Source: Tethya wilhelma
Taxonomy: Eukaryota; Porifera; Demospongiae; Tethyida; Tethyidae
DNA: 64,000 bases
Assembly (NCBI GenBank): GCA_964030475.1
Contig: CAXIPT010000008.1
Location: 2,542,141 to 2,606,140 of the forward strand
Direction: 5' to 3'
A program made the translations under genes and the position numbers. Of the stretch, positions 1-13,426 are shown in pieces (within the stretch, counting starts at the first letter, position 1; the number at the start of each line of letters is the position of its first letter). The notes beneath the pieces were generated by a model. It searched no databases, was not told the origin of the DNA, and saw nothing but the letters and a program-made list of their open reading frames with translations.

Positions 1-3000
1 TCAGGAGGGAGAGAACCTAGAGGGTGGGGTGGAACACATACACAGGTGATAGCCACGCTCTAGGCCTACACTCTCAAGGACACAGCAAACACCTCACAAA
101 TGACATACCTGACAGTCTAACAATGGTCTGGGCAAGTCCCAAGAGTCCATTGCTCAAGACAAATGTGATGTCCACAGCTTCGTGTTCACTGGTGAGCATG
201 GCAAGGAATGCCAGAATGAACCGGGAAGTGGTGAATGCCCCAACTGAACAGGGGTCAAGGGTTGAGCCAATACTCTTCTCTACTGAAAAAAAGCAACACA
301 AGAAATCATTATATAGTAACGCGTATAACACACACACACACAATTTGACACTATTATATATGTCTAGCCATATTATAGTCCTTGATTGTGCACAAATTCA
401 CGTTGTGTAGTAATCTTACCATCATGTTTCTTCTTGGAGCTATTGGCCTGTTTCAGAGCCATCTCAGTGTCCCAGATGGAGGATCTCAGTCGACTGATCA
501 CCCACTGATTGAGATCTTGAAACACCAGCTCAACTTGAGTCTGAAGGCTAGGAGGAATGTGCTCCACATTGCAGAGGTAGTGGGGTCGGGTGAGACCCTG
601 GATGGCAGTGGTGTTCAGACCAATGACACCCAACCACCCACACACTACAGCATACTGTACTGAGGGCAAGAGAGAGTCTTGGCTGAGACACTGTAGGAGA
701 AACTTTGCTCCATCAAGACGAATGTTTGCACGAGAGACCTAATATCAGAGAGAAAATGGCAATAACAATGACCAGGAAATATAGGTAGAGCAGGAATGGA
801 TGGACAAAACCATTTCATTAAAATTAGTCCACCAATGTCCATCTTGCACAACTTAATCGACACATAAACTCCTTATCTGTACCTGTTTCCTCAAGGTGCT
901 GTGGAGCATCCTGACGTCAACTTCATCAGTAAGTACAAAGTTCTTGATCTGATTGAGAAGTGTGGTATGAAGAGATGAGCCTCCAATCCTCTCCCGGAGC
1001 CATTTGAACTTCCGACTACTAGCTATCTCAAGATTGACTTGATCCCAGCTAGAACCCTGGAAGTGAATGTGCACAATAAAGTGAACACAACACTCAACAT
1101 CACAGCATACAGGTAATACATGCTACATCTAGGTACTTATATGTGAACAAAACATACACAAACCTCTTTCTTCACTTCAACTGAGAGCTGCTCTTGCAGA
1201 GCTACCTTCTCCGTCACAGCTCCATTGACACCTTCAGTTGCAGCTTGTGTGTTTGATGACCCTTTTCCACCTTTGACCTTTGCTGTTTGACGTTTCCATT
1301 CAAGTACACGCTTGCTAGAGCTAAGCCAACGAGAGTTCATTCCTTGGATCCTGTTCTTGTGCAAGACGTTGATAACATTCAAAACTGGAGAGCGAATGTT
1401 GTCGATCATGAAGCAGCATCTTGCAATGGGGTTCTTGCACACCTCCTCATAAGTACACGAGGATTCTTGATGAGCCTTCACCAAGGACACCTTGGCATCG
1501 TAGACTAGCTTGCAGATGTCAGCCAATGAAGCTGGAAGTTGTATAGCGGTGGACTCCTGTTCATTGTTGGGGCCACCCTCTTGTTCTAGGACATTGAGAG
1601 CAGAAGGGACGAGGTCATGGAGTTTGATGAGACAGGCAATGAAGAGGCGGCCAAATCTCTCAATAGGGTGGTCTGGGTTTTGAGCACTGACAGCCAGGGT
1701 TAGATTCTTCTGGCAACAATAGCGGTGGATGAGAGAGAGGAACATGGCGACCTTTTCGTTTGGAATAGCAGGATTCATAAGACCACACAAGAATGAACGA
1801 GTATCGTCAACAGATATTGAGGTCTGTCTTTGGAAGCTCTTGGCCATCAGTTCAGCTGAGAGTGGTCTCTGAGTATCGATGGAGGACATGGGTTGAGTCT
1901 CAAATCCTCCAGAGAAAATCTCAAGGGACAGCCATTTCTCACTCTCCTCTTCTTGGCTTAGCACAGGAAGACTCTGGACCATAAAGCAGGCTCGTAAGCC
2001 TTGAAGCAGGGCCAAGGTGCGTTCAGTATCAATCAGTAGGGAAGAGACCACACGACTAGAGGCAGATGATGATGGTGCCTAGTCAATGATAAAGGAAGTA
2101 TTTTAACTGTACACACTGTGATAACTCTTAGCACACTATTAGAACCTTATATGCATGACTAAAATACAGCATTCATTCATTACTCTAATTCAAGACACAC
2201 CTACACACATACATACCTCACTGTAGACTCCAACGAGATATTCTCTTGCCATTTCATGAACAAAGTCGGAGTGTCTTGCAGCATTGAAAGCCTCAGTCGC
2301 ATCCTTTCCAGTATAGCTTAGAAGCTTCTTGTCACCACAGGGAGCTTGTGCAGCAAGAGAGTGTGCATCATAGACCTTCCCATCAATAACAAACCATGCT
2401 CCCCCTTCTTTGGTGTGGTTGTCAATGTCCTCCTGAGTTATCACTCTACTACCTTGAGGGAGCCCCTCTGATCCTGGGAGAATTTGGGAAATTATTGCAT
2501 AAAATGTCTTTAATTTGTGAAAAAAAATTATGAACAAATACGTAACCAGGTGCCAAGTTCACTACGTCACATGTTTGGGCAATAAATAAGCTCAAACAAG
2601 CGGATATTAACAAGATAGAGATTGTAGAGAGAGTATTCACTCATGAGATACTGAACAGCTAACACTAACATGTAGAAAAAGCAGATAAAGCCACCATTAA
2701 AACCTTGTATTAACTTCCTATTCATATGTCAATTTTTGGGGATTCCATAAATTTTCAAAAAAGATTAATCAAACATGACGTACTTTTGACATCACTCCAA
2801 GAAAGATCTTCGACATCTTCGTTGAGTGCTCCTGGTGCTAGGCGATTGAACTGATCAAGATGGAGCACCAGCTCCCCAACCAGAGGGACACAATCACTCT
2901 CCACCATGTTCATTGGCACCTTCAACTGAAGGAGAACAAGACCCACTGATAGCTCTGAGAGAAGCAGTCCACATGGACCACATTGGAGGACTTTCAAAGA

Positions 3001-6000
3001 CTTTTTGAAGTGGTTTGGACTCAGGGCAGCCACTTGAGAGGCTAGGGGGAGCACCTGAGATACATGCTCATGAAGCATAGCTACATACTTCATCAAAACG
3101 GCAATGGCCCCTTGAATCTGTTGGGTGTTACAATCTGAGGAGAAGAATTAACAACAATGACCACATGAAACAAAAACCTATCAAAGAGGTAGTGACACAC
3201 AACAAAACCCTTTACCTCTCTCCTCTGCTTCTTTAGGTGACTGGGAATAGATTATTCCAATGAGCAATCTTTGAAGGAGTAAAAGCAGTTCCATTGAAGT
3301 TGAGTCCTCCTGAGGGGAAGAAGCCTTCCCACTATCGTGGACCATGTCGGGAATCTAATAATTATGTGTACACAAGTATAGAAAAAGCAACAAAATAAAT
3401 AGAAGTGGGTCTGAAGAGAAAAAAAAGAGAGTAAGAAAAAAAGGGGGGAGTGAAGGAACAGACAGTATTACATACCCTTTTGAGAAGTGCCATTTGATGG
3501 CTGGTTGAATTTCCTACAAGTTGCTGAACCAATAGGAGCAGTGGTACAGAGCTCTCTACACCTGGCTTCAAGACAGTGGTTGGATCTTGAACTTCATAAG
3601 CAATTGCAGTAATGAGTGCGTTTTCTAAGCCTTGGTCAGCCATGAGACTGCTCACTAGTAAATCAATCATGAACTGATGGCCAGGAGGAAGACATTCTCT
3701 TTGAAGTGAAACTAGTGGAAAACGAACAATGAACAAAAGAGTCAAAGATAAGGCCATTAACTTTGCAGAGATACTTACCTTCTCCACTTGGCAACAACTG
3801 TGACAATGCAACTGCTCTTTCTGAAACAGTAGGCAGTAAAAGAACCCATCCACTCTTCAGTACACTCTGAGCTGCCTGCTGTACAGACTCTAGGACGTTT
3901 GAGTTCCGTGACAGTGATACAACACACTGTTTGAGAGACGACAACAATGGAGAACCAGGAGTCAGACCCAGCTCCTCTTGTGGAACATGCTCAGTGATAG
4001 CAGCGTACAACTGGAAAAGAAATGAAAAAGGTTGTATTTTTGAAATTAAAGGGTTATTTAGTGTAGCTACCATCCATTGTGAATTTTTTCTCTAAAGAAG
4101 GAAAATAAAAGTAGTTGTATTGATTGTGCATTAGGCTAAGGTAAAAAGAAACTTGAATAAGAAAAACTATTTATTGTATAGTAGCACTTACAGACTATTT
4201 CAAGACCCTTGAAATATCCCATTACTATCCCCCCTATATAAAATACTGCCTAATGTATTTAATGTTAAACAGAAATTGTATATCAACAATATAATATATC
4301 AAATAAAACTGATTATTGATAATTGTGAGTCATAACTCATAATGGAGCAAATAATATGCTTCAGATTTTGGTGACCTTATTCTTTAGATGGTGAGTGATA
4401 CAAGACAGCCACTGAAGTATCTTTCTAGGAATGGTCACATGATAGAGGACCACTACAATTCCATAGAGAGGAGGAACAACTAATCCTGTACCTACAATTA
4501 CAGTAAACACTTCCAATATTATGGTATGCCTGTTTTCTATATTCAAGTCTCCAATGTCGATTAGATAAGCAAAGACTACACTGGAGAGGCCACAACAAAA
4601 CAGTAGAGCAGTGTCTATGATATTGTGGAGAGTCTTCTTGTATGGTTCAGTGACAGCAACAAAGAACATGCACAGCAAGAGCAAACAACCAGTAGCCATT
4701 GCATAATCAAACAGGAACAGTATTTCAGAATAAAGAGCTAGGTTAGCAAGACGTATAAGAAGATAAACAGTAGCAAACTGACGGTAGTCTTTGGGCTTCA
4801 ATTTATAGCCCCCATGAATAGTATCCATTAATACGTGAAGAGTCCAAAAACTGAGTTTACACTTGTTCAGAGACTTGTGAAAGCAGGAACAGGGATAAAG
4901 GCAGAGAAGGAGGAGAGGAAGGAAATTGAAGAAGAAAAACATAACCAAGGCAAGAACAGCATAGTGGCGATGGTCTCCCCCAAGCCACTGTAATGTACCA
5001 TCATAGAGTACATAGAGGTGAGCAGTTCCATTCATAGTGTAAAGTGAAGTGGGGACAAGAATTGCAAACGAAGTATAAATGATCTTCACATAGGAGAGGA
5101 GGAGAAAGGAACCAAATGCACCAATGAGTGAATTTGAAAGATCCCAATTTTCATGAAAGAATGAGAGGCATCTTCGAAACGGTTTCCACACCTTTGATAC
5201 CAGAAGGAACTTGTCGTGCAACTTGACAAGAACGAAAGTGATGAGAATCAGACAGAAAGGGTAGACTGCAACGACATAGTCAAGAGCAAGGGTTTGAAGG
5301 GTGGTCATGTGAGGGTGCAAACAGAATGGATGATATGCAGCTCGAAAAAAGTCCAAATTCCATACACCATAGACTGCAGTAATTACCAAATTGATACTTG
5401 GAGGCTTTACATTCATGATACTCATTCTTTCCATAACAGGAGGTATAGCCACCAACTGACAGAGCAACACATACACTGCCACACTAGGTGAGCTGATGTT
5501 GATTCTGAACAAAATGATAATGATGTAGAAAATCGTCAAAGGAAGGTACGCAATAGCTATGTACTTGAGCCAGTTGTACTTGTAGTCTGAACACTCCACA
5601 CAGGCCAAGCTGTAAGAGTAGACTGGAGGAGCATAGCCTTCTATACAGGTGCCACACATCTGACCAGTTCTGTTCATGGGTCTACATATCTTCTTGTCCA
5701 ACTCAATGGGATCACTGGGAACAGAATGGAACAAAGCATAAGACTGACTAGCAACATCATAAGGACAGTATCCAACAACTGTAGCATTCCACTCTCCACT
5801 GTAAGTCATACAGTGAGAGACTTTTAGGAGCACTCTTTTTGTAACGTTGTCACATATCACAGAATCATACACACTATCACCACAAACACAGTCAGTACTG
5901 CCTCCAGTGGGATGGGTCCAAGTTGGACAAGCAGCCACAGGGTTAATCGATGACACTGATGATGAGGATGTCATTACAGAGATATTAGAAGATGCACCAA

Positions 6001-9000
6001 GAGCTACCATGAATAGAAAAATGATTCCCAATTGGATATCCATTACAAATTATAGCACAGATCTCATACACTTCCAATGACACGAATGACAGTTACCAAC
6101 TCGTCAGTTCGTATATCACACAAGCACTTAAAAGGTTAGCTTCAATTGCAAAGCAAAAACTACACTAAAATGCAATCAAAACAACAATAATGATTATTCA
6201 AACAGAGCTGATATTGAAAGTAAACACCACATACATTACTATGCAAATTCATATTTATTATGACAATATGTTAACTGATTGGGGCAGTGAACAAAACCAA
6301 ACTTCAAAGTCAAATGGAATAGATTAATGTCCGATGATAAACCAGAAATAGCTGAACAATCATCTGTACAATACATCTTATTTATAAAACCATCTTGTTT
6401 CTACACGGGATTTAAAAACTATGAGCAAAGAGTTTCGATTTCCAATAAGATTCCTAGAGATACTTTATATTGACAACATTGAGAGTGAAGGGCTGATCAC
6501 TGTGATCCTTCGCATAATATTTCATAGTTGTTATACCCCCTCCCTGTGAGCATTCTAGTGACCTCCCTCTACTATTGCCTCACACTCCCTCTACTGAAGG
6601 ACAAGAATCCACATCCCTCGCTAGAGAGATTGTTCTAACTGCTTGTTTTAGCCTCAACAACTTGTTAAGGAAAAAAGGGATCAACTCATACAATAGTTGT
6701 ATAAGCAAGGGCGGTAAAGACCCTTACAAACTAAGATGTGAACCAATACCTCTATCAGGCCCGTAAAGGTCAGAAAGCTGCTTGCTTTGTCGAATGCCTC
6801 AGTAGTCTCACGGACAGACATTTTTTCCTCCTCCCCTTAAGGAATGGGTGTACCCTAGCTAAATAACCACAAAATTATTTACATGTTTGCAGTGATAAGT
6901 GATCTTAATTTTGCTGGACTAGTCAAAGTGATGCATCTCTAATTAAAGCACACTCCATATCAATACAGTCTCGTTCCCAGACCCACCCCACAAGAAAGCA
7001 GAGAGCCTGGTGATCAACTTCTTGGTTGTGCTGACTCAGCAGTCTTAAACTCTGCAGCACTCACATTGACTAAAGCTGTGCAATTTAATCATTTTCTATG
7101 CAGCAGGAAATCATGTACTATATTAGAGAACAATAGCAAGTCACATGACGTGCTGAGTTAGCACAACTAAGAAATCGCTCACTAACCACTAGCCCCTTAC
7201 CTCCCTGGGGGAGGGGGGTAGGGTCTGGTAATGAGACTATAATCTGGATAATCTGTTCTTGACACCCAGGACAAAGTGGAGTAGTTAAGGAATTAACCTT
7301 GAAGAGTTTTACCCCAATGATGTAGTGGATGAGGACAACCATTGACCACGTGAACATTAGAAATAGATGCACACTAGCAAGTCAAATGATTTGCACATGG
7401 TACTCAGTGCTTATGAAGAGTGTTCTAGGAAAGGCATACAGAGTAAGCATCATTATTTATGATCTATGCTTATTACGAAAACAATTTCTCACCAATAACT
7501 TTTTGATTCAATACTGTAGGCGCACGTGGATTCTAGCCGTTTCATGTTGAGAGGAAATTTGTTTCTGGTACTATGCTATGTAGGGTAGGGTAGTTTCCTT
7601 TTTGCACACAATACATAGAGAAGTTGTACACAAAGTGAAGGGAAATTGCTTTGTGCATGCTAATTAGTTAATGTGAAAGTTGCTTGCGTGTTTCATTAGA
7701 CTAAATTCGTGCTCTACTATATGTCTTCGACATAGGGCTAGTTCTTTCTTCCAGTGGCTGCATGCACCAATAGACACTCACACTGTAGACTAATAAAACA
7801 ATGAGCACCCAGTGACTTAGCTCTTGAGTCTTATGCGATGCCACCAGCTGCAGCACTAACCAGTGGTGCAGCTCTAGCCCACCACCTACATACACACAGT
7901 GATTACATTTTCCCCCAATCCAAAACTATTGATGCTAAATTGGCACAGTTCATGTCCACTCCTTTGACCCTGTTTGACACGTAATTGGCAACATGCCTCA
8001 CGCTATAAGTCACATGGTAATAATTAGATAAGTATGTGTACAATTCAACATACATACCGAACCATCAGACTCAAGTCTAATGATGGCATGAGCTATAGCC
8101 TTGTGCCCAGGCTCCTCCTCCTTATTGTCGAAGGAAATATTTGCGAGGGAGGAGCCTGGGAATGAAGCTAGGCATGAGCTACTAGTTCTCTCACTTGTAG
8201 CTTGAGTAGGTTGAGGGTGGAGACAGCCATGCACTCCTGCTCCTGATGAGGAGGAGGGTAGGCCCCTTGACTCCCATCAAGACCTTCACACACATAACGA
8301 AGAAGTAGGTCCAACTTCTCAAAGGTAGGTCGTTTTACGTCCAAACAGAATGGACGGCTTTTACCGAACGAAATAACTTGATGTTTGCAGCAAGCAAAAC
8401 TCTAAACAAAGAAATTGAAAGTTACATATCTACTCACAATTGCCCACACACAAATACACATGACAATCACATGACATACAACCCACCTCACGTGATCCAC
8501 AAGCAACATAAACCACTCCTTGCTTGGAGGCAGAGGCAATGAGGGTGGGTAGAGGCACAGCCTCTCCTGACCCATTCACCTCCCCATTGGAGTTACTCCC
8601 CCAGCCATAGACATCACCAGTCTCAGTGAGAACAAGACAGTGCTGGGAACCAACTGCCAACTCTACAACCTTCTCATCAGCTAAGCCCATCACCTGAGTG
8701 GGTGCACGAACATGCTCTTCATTGCCATGACCCAGATGATGCGACTCAGCAGATCCCCTGAAGATACACAAAAGCAAAGTGTACGTTTCAATATTGGTGA
8801 ATATGAATTTATACATGTCACGAACTGTGTAAACAACTCACCATGTGAACACCTTTCCATCTTTGGTAAGAGCAACTGAGAATTGTGAGCCACACTTCAC
8901 CTTGATGACACCACTCTTGAAGTTGGGGATGGTCATGGGCGTCTTGCAGCTGTCACTGCCTCCTCTGCCCAGCTTACCAAAGTCACCATCACCCCACGAC

Positions 9001-12000
9001 CAGATAGTGCCTGGAGGGGAAAATACAGATGACAGTAGTATCCAAACAACTTCTTTTAAGTTATTATTCTACTGACCATTGTCTTCAAGAGCTAAAGTGT
9101 GAGCATCTCCACTGCCACAGTCAACATCGATGATTTTATGACCTGCCAGACCTTGAACTAATGTTGGCACATTCTTGTCTTCGACATTTCCTACACAGCA
9201 CACGAATATTTGAGTTCAAGAGCATGCTCACAGACAGTATGATGACCCACCGTGTCCCAGCCGGCCATATGTCCCCCTGCCCCACGTGTAGAGTGCTCCA
9301 GTCTTGGTCACTGCAGCACTATGGCTACCTCCCGCAGCTAGATGCACCACGTTCAAGTCCGACAGCATGGCTATGACTGCTGGGACCTCCTGGTTTCTGT
9401 GATAGAACAATGGATGTAACTACTACCTTCTTGAACATATTGCACATACCACTTTGGCTAACTTACTTGATATCTTCCAGTCCAAGTTGTCCATTCTCTC
9501 CAGAACCCCAAGAGTACACCTCATGAGTGTAAGAGAGAGCCAAAAAATGCTTTCCTTCAGGGTGGTGAGCCAGCTGGATGATTTCAACCTCCTCAGGGAA
9601 TTGCACAGGCTGAATAGAAGAGGCATGTGTGTATGGGTAAATGCTCATTGCCAACCATATCATTACATACACAGTTTGATACCTATTTGTAGATGTATGA
9701 CATAGGCATGCATTTCTATGGAGGTCCATAAGTACATACTGAATATACATACACCACTCACACATGATAGTAGAGCTCAGCATGACACACATGAACACAC
9801 ACAATAAACATTAAACATACACGGGCAGAGAATTCTCCGCTTGCTTTTGCACCGATACTATACACAGTTCCTTGTGTAGTGAGAACAAAGCAGTTCTTGT
9901 CTGAAGCAACAATCTCCTTGGCCCCCAGCTCTACCAGGAGACTAGACATTTTACTTTCACTGAGAGTTGGGTCTTTCCTGCCCCTTCCCCAGTAGAGGGC
10001 CTTGACAGGATACTGGTCGGAGGAATCAGGACTCTGGGGGTGAGAGGGTGAGAGGGTGAGAGGGTGGGGTAATGAACCAAGGCTGAACAGTAACCATTAC
10101 ATTACCCTAAGATTACTCTTGATTCAAAACCTGCCAATAATTTACATTCCACAGCATACAGAGCATAACCTCCTCCTAATGTCAAAATGATGGGCAATTA
10201 GAGTCACCGTGTTTTACCATATCAATGCTGGTCAAGGATTCAGCCAGTCGATTGAGGTGAGAGAGTGTGACTGTGGCTACTTGACGTAGGTCCATCTTTG
10301 TAGAGTCATCATTGGGGAGAGTCAAAAACTCCAAATAGTTCTTGGTTGGAGTGTTAGGCTAGAGATGTGTTTGTGATAAGCAAGAGATGCTGATAAACTA
10401 GGTAAACTATGGACTTGCTGTTTATGTTGGGCTACAAAGGGTACATACAGTCTGTGCTTACAGCTTCATGTGGCTTTATCCCTGGCTGGGGGCTAGGGGG
10501 TGTTGGAATGTTACTGAGTCTCCTGAGGAAAGGAACCACAGGGTATCCTCCTTCACCACTGTTGACATCGTAGTGAGGGGGTCTCTTCTGCTTCACATCT
10601 TCTTCACACTTCACATTTAGTTTGACGTTCTTGTCAGTGGACTCAGAGAGCCTGAGGAGAAGCAGCACCGATTCCAAGACGTGCTGAAGAGTGCCTCGCT
10701 GCAAAGCAAGCTCCAAGAGGAGGCTAAGAGCTGCCTGTTGGTCTTCTAGAGGAATACCTTTTTCCTCTTCTACTTTTAGACTATGTGTGCGTGCATACAC
10801 ATATGTGTGGTTAGAAAAACAGAGGTATTGAACATCTCATTCATTACATGTAGGGGGGTGCCATTCAGATAATCAGGTGAACAATATTATTCATCAATTC
10901 ACTGGAAAGGGATGTACTAAGAATTATGTAATGAAGTTCATTAAACTAAAGGGAATTCCCCTGGGACTATCCCCTGTAATATACTCTCTGACCCACAAAC
11001 ATCTCCCCTGTGGCAAGTGATGTGTATATACAACACAATGAATACACATTGGATAGTGGACACACACTCACCCCCTGCACACTTCAGAGAGGAACTTCAT
11101 AGTTCTGTCCACCACGTCCAGCCACACCTCTGACACAGAGGTGATGTCAAAGAGGAGGGCCACAGGGAGCTCCTGGAGGATCTCTAGTGCCTCCTGGAGC
11201 ACGTCACTGCAAAGGTCACGGTCCTCACCAGAACGCCACGCCCTCTTGAGAAAAGCAAATGCAAACGAAAGAGCTGTACGAGCACCAACCTTGGCTAGAC
11301 CAGCAACGGCTAGATTACTGGAGGATTCCACTGGCCTATAAAATGACAAACAATGAGAGGTGATATAAAACAATAAACACACGATGTATATAACCTTCAG
11401 TGTGTGTGATTTATATATTGCTACATAAAGCTGGTGGGCTGCATGAGAACGAAACTTGACATAGACATTACATAGTGAAATGGGGTATCAAGTTGACCAT
11501 ACGACTATACCAGTATGATTATAATATGCAGAACCCACTTGTTCATCAATACATTGAGCATTAAAAGCTACTAGCCAGTAGTGGGCACATGTATAGAGAG
11601 CAGTTCCAAATCCCCATTGAACAAAATGACCAGTGGTTGACTAGTTGGGCAGGTGTTCACATAAGTAAAGTCCATCTGGTTTGAGAATGCCACCAGAAGT
11701 GAAATAATGAAATTCATGCAATACTTTTCCTATGGGACAAAATAACTAACTTTTGATTTATAAGTTGTAGGAAGCTGAAAAAGCAACCAGAACAACGGGG
11801 AGAACGAGCGCTTTCCAATAGTGCTTGAAATTTTGAAATCGGTGTTTAGAAAGTTATTCAATTTTTTCTACTGGCATTCTCAAACCAGATGGACTTTAGT
11901 TTTCAGGCCAGCTGTTATGAAGGGCATAGAACAAAAGCTTGACTCTTTCAATGTTTTGATATAGCAAACAAGGTAGCTTTATGAATAAGCTAGTACCAGA

Positions 12001-13426
12001 CAGCAATACCAGTTAGCTTCCTGCCATAAACTTTGCATAGTATCTCACTAGACAGACACAAACATCCCAATATTAGATAATTATATATGCACATGTACAC
12101 AACCATAAAAGGCCCTTGCTTTGGAAATGAACTACATTCCCAGCTATCACCCTACACTGCCGCCCAGCAGTGCACAGTCTATTAGTACTAATGTAACATC
12201 CACCCTGATGTGCAAATGTGTATACTTTATTCAGATGAGCATTTACAGATTGAAGTTGTACACACAGCAGCTCTGGGAAGCAAGCAAGTGTGTACATACT
12301 AGCTAACATATTATTCACAGCAGATATATAAAAAAATATATGAATAGCTGTCTATCTTGAAAACCTGCTGAGTTGTATAATGGTTTGATACTATCAAAAC
12401 CTAAACCTTGTAGAGCAGTTGACAGCTTTTGTAGACAAGAGTACTGGTATCTTTACTTCTACTACTCAATACAGTGACGGCACACTACTATTAGAATGAG
12501 CTGACTCTAGTTTAGATATTTCATTATTGTTTGTTATAATAGTATCCTCAACTGAGTTTCAATTGCTTGCTACTGATAATAACACACATTTTCCTCACAT
12601 CATGTGGGGTCTACAATGATAGCAATGAACTAGCCACATGTACAACACTGTATGTGTGTTCCAGATACTAACATAGTAAATTAAATGAACATACACATTA
12701 TACCACCCACAGCACTTACAGGACATTGACAGCTATCTTTTCTTCCACTTCTTTGTTTACATCCGTGTTCACATCGACATCACTCTCTGGAAGCTCCTTG
12801 AACTTCTTTTCACCATCCTTTACCTCCTCATCTTCAAACATCCCTTCGCCATTTTCCTCTTTCTCTCTTCCATCATCACTGGGAGTGATGCCCTTTCGAG
12901 AGAGAGCTATGAAATATCTCTCAAGAATCACAAGGCGCTGGTTTAGTCGACTTAGAGACGATGTAGACTGAGCGGCTTTTTGTGAAAGATCTTGTTGTTC
13001 AGCAACTAGAGTTTGGAGAGCTTCCCTCAGATGGTCAACAGAAGGTTCCTGAAAAGGCCAACATGGAACAGTGAGCTTCAATACAAATGTTATACTATTA
13101 TAGTTTAAAAAACAACTACTACAAAGTAATACTTACCTGGCCCCATGTCCATTCTTCCAAGAAACTATCAAATGGAGACTTTCTGTCCTTAACACTGCCT
13201 ACTTCTTCTTCCTTTTTATCTTTGTTGCTGCCTCCACTCACTTCAATCTCACCATCTTTTAAGAGCTCACTCCAAAGCTTACTCAGCCCTTCTTCAGTGA
13301 AAGCTCCCTACAGTGACAAGTCCAGAACAAATTATGCACTAGTCACATAAACACTAGAGAGCCAAGCTGTACCTGGAGGTTGGTTTTCATCCATTTATTG
13401 TCATGTCTTGGTATAGCTTGCAACAT
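1..13426 (-). CDS. HERC2: HERC2-like giant E3 ubiquitin ligase, N-terminal part (partial, multi-exon)
   Basis: HERC2 is a giant HECT-type ubiquitin ligase; the HECT end lies beyond the left edge. Coding exons read from splice signals: 13373-13426, 13137-13307, 12720-13048, 11072-11335, 10462-10780, 10218-10358, 9823-10033, 9467-9609, 9251-9396, 9077-9190, 8842-9010, 8487-8757, 8195-8401, 3779-4010, 3476-3711, 3216-3354, 2784-3134, 2217-2473, 1164-2078, 883-1056, 420-738, 109-282, about 1,780 codons. Recognisable HERC2 blocks are [29 protein letters not shown], the first RCC1-like domain (repeated YTWGRG..GRLGHG, 8487-10033), [13 protein letters not shown] and a cytochrome-b5-like domain (2217-2473). 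The ATG at 13424-13426 is preceded by an in-frame TAA. In the b5 domain the usual HPGG reads APCG, so the first haem ligand is missing. A 16-base exon start near 1-16 is possible but unproven. Confidence 0.93.
4361..6043 (-). CDS. intronless multi-pass membrane protein nested in the HERC2 intron
   Basis: A 560-residue open frame with an N-terminal signal peptide (residues 1-18, [14 protein letters not shown]). A Cys-rich, N-glycosylation-rich ectodomain follows to about residue 160, with [11 protein letters not shown] then CVECSDY just before the first membrane helix. About eight to ten hydrophobic helices fill residues 165-540. It resembles the C-terminal half of the protein encoded at 22961-27730: CGxCxxG before TM1, [22 protein letters not shown] versus WLVDGNVGYFGRDH, and MDTxH between helices. 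It lacks that protein's beta-helix ectodomain. Function is unknown; a receptor or channel would be a guess. It lies on the same strand as HERC2, so every HERC2 pre-mRNA should contain it. The absence of introns suggests retroposition or mobile insertion, or an originally intronless family. Confidence 0.8.
   Translation of the reverse strand: MDIQLGIIFLFMVALGASSNISVMTSSSSVSSINPVAACPTWTHPTGGSTDCVCGDSVYDSVICDNVTKRVLLKVSHCMTYSGEWNATVVGYCPYDVASQSYALFHSVPSDPIELDKKICRPMNRTGQMCGTCIEGYAPPVYSYSLACVECSDYKYNWLKYIAIAYLPLTIFYIIIILFRINISSPSVAVYVLLCQLVAIPPVMERMSIMNVKPPSINLVITAVYGVWNLDFFRAAYHPFCLHPHMTTLQTLALDYVVAVYPFCLILITFVLVKLHDKFLLVSKVWKPFRRCLSFFHENWDLSNSLIGAFGSFLLLSYVKIIYTSFAILVPTSLYTMNGTAHLYVLYDGTLQWLGGDHRHYAVLALVMFFFFNFLPLLLLCLYPCSCFHKSLNKCKLSFWTLHVLMDTIHGGYKLKPKDYRQFATVYLLIRLANLALYSEILFLFDYAMATGCLLLLCMFFVAVTEPYKKTLHNIIDTALLFCCGLSSVVFAYLIDIGDLNIENRHTIILEVFTVIVGTGLVVPPLYGIVVVLYHVTIPRKILQWLSCITHHLKNKVTKI
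8106..8160. repeat. 55-bp hairpin with GC-rich inverted ends
   Basis: The ends read cccaggctcctcc and ggaggagcctggg around a short A+T-rich loop, just inside the 5' end of the large HERC2 intron. Related gcctgggaa(t/c)gagg strings recur at about 52325, 52567 and 52750, so this looks like a dispersed foldback fragment. Confidence 0.55.
11336..12719 (-). other. HERC2 intron without visible features
   Basis: This 1.38 kb stretch separates the exon encoding the [16 protein letters not shown] block from the exon encoding [14 protein letters not shown] found no coding similarity, no tRNA-like fold and no clear mobile-element ends; the sequence is A+T-rich. Confidence 0.6.

Larger units (their letters stand above)
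4011..8194 (-). other. large HERC2 intron hosting a nested gene
   Basis: The upstream exon ends after codons for ..LKLQ at a CAA|GTGAGA donor (8195), and the next exon starts LYAAIT after a TTTTCCAG acceptor (4010). This matches the uninterrupted HERC2 order LRLQ-LHAAI. The 4.18 kb between is much longer than most HERC2 introns here, which run from about 50 to 500 bases. It contains the nested gene at 4361-6043 and about 2 kb (6080-8100) in which I see no gene, only A+T-rich sequence and short repeats. Confidence 0.85.

Noticed and set aside
1287..1508. Plus-strand open frames opposite the HERC2 exons (also 1793-1984, 11141-11341)
   Set aside because: Antisense shadows of strongly supported HERC2 coding exons.
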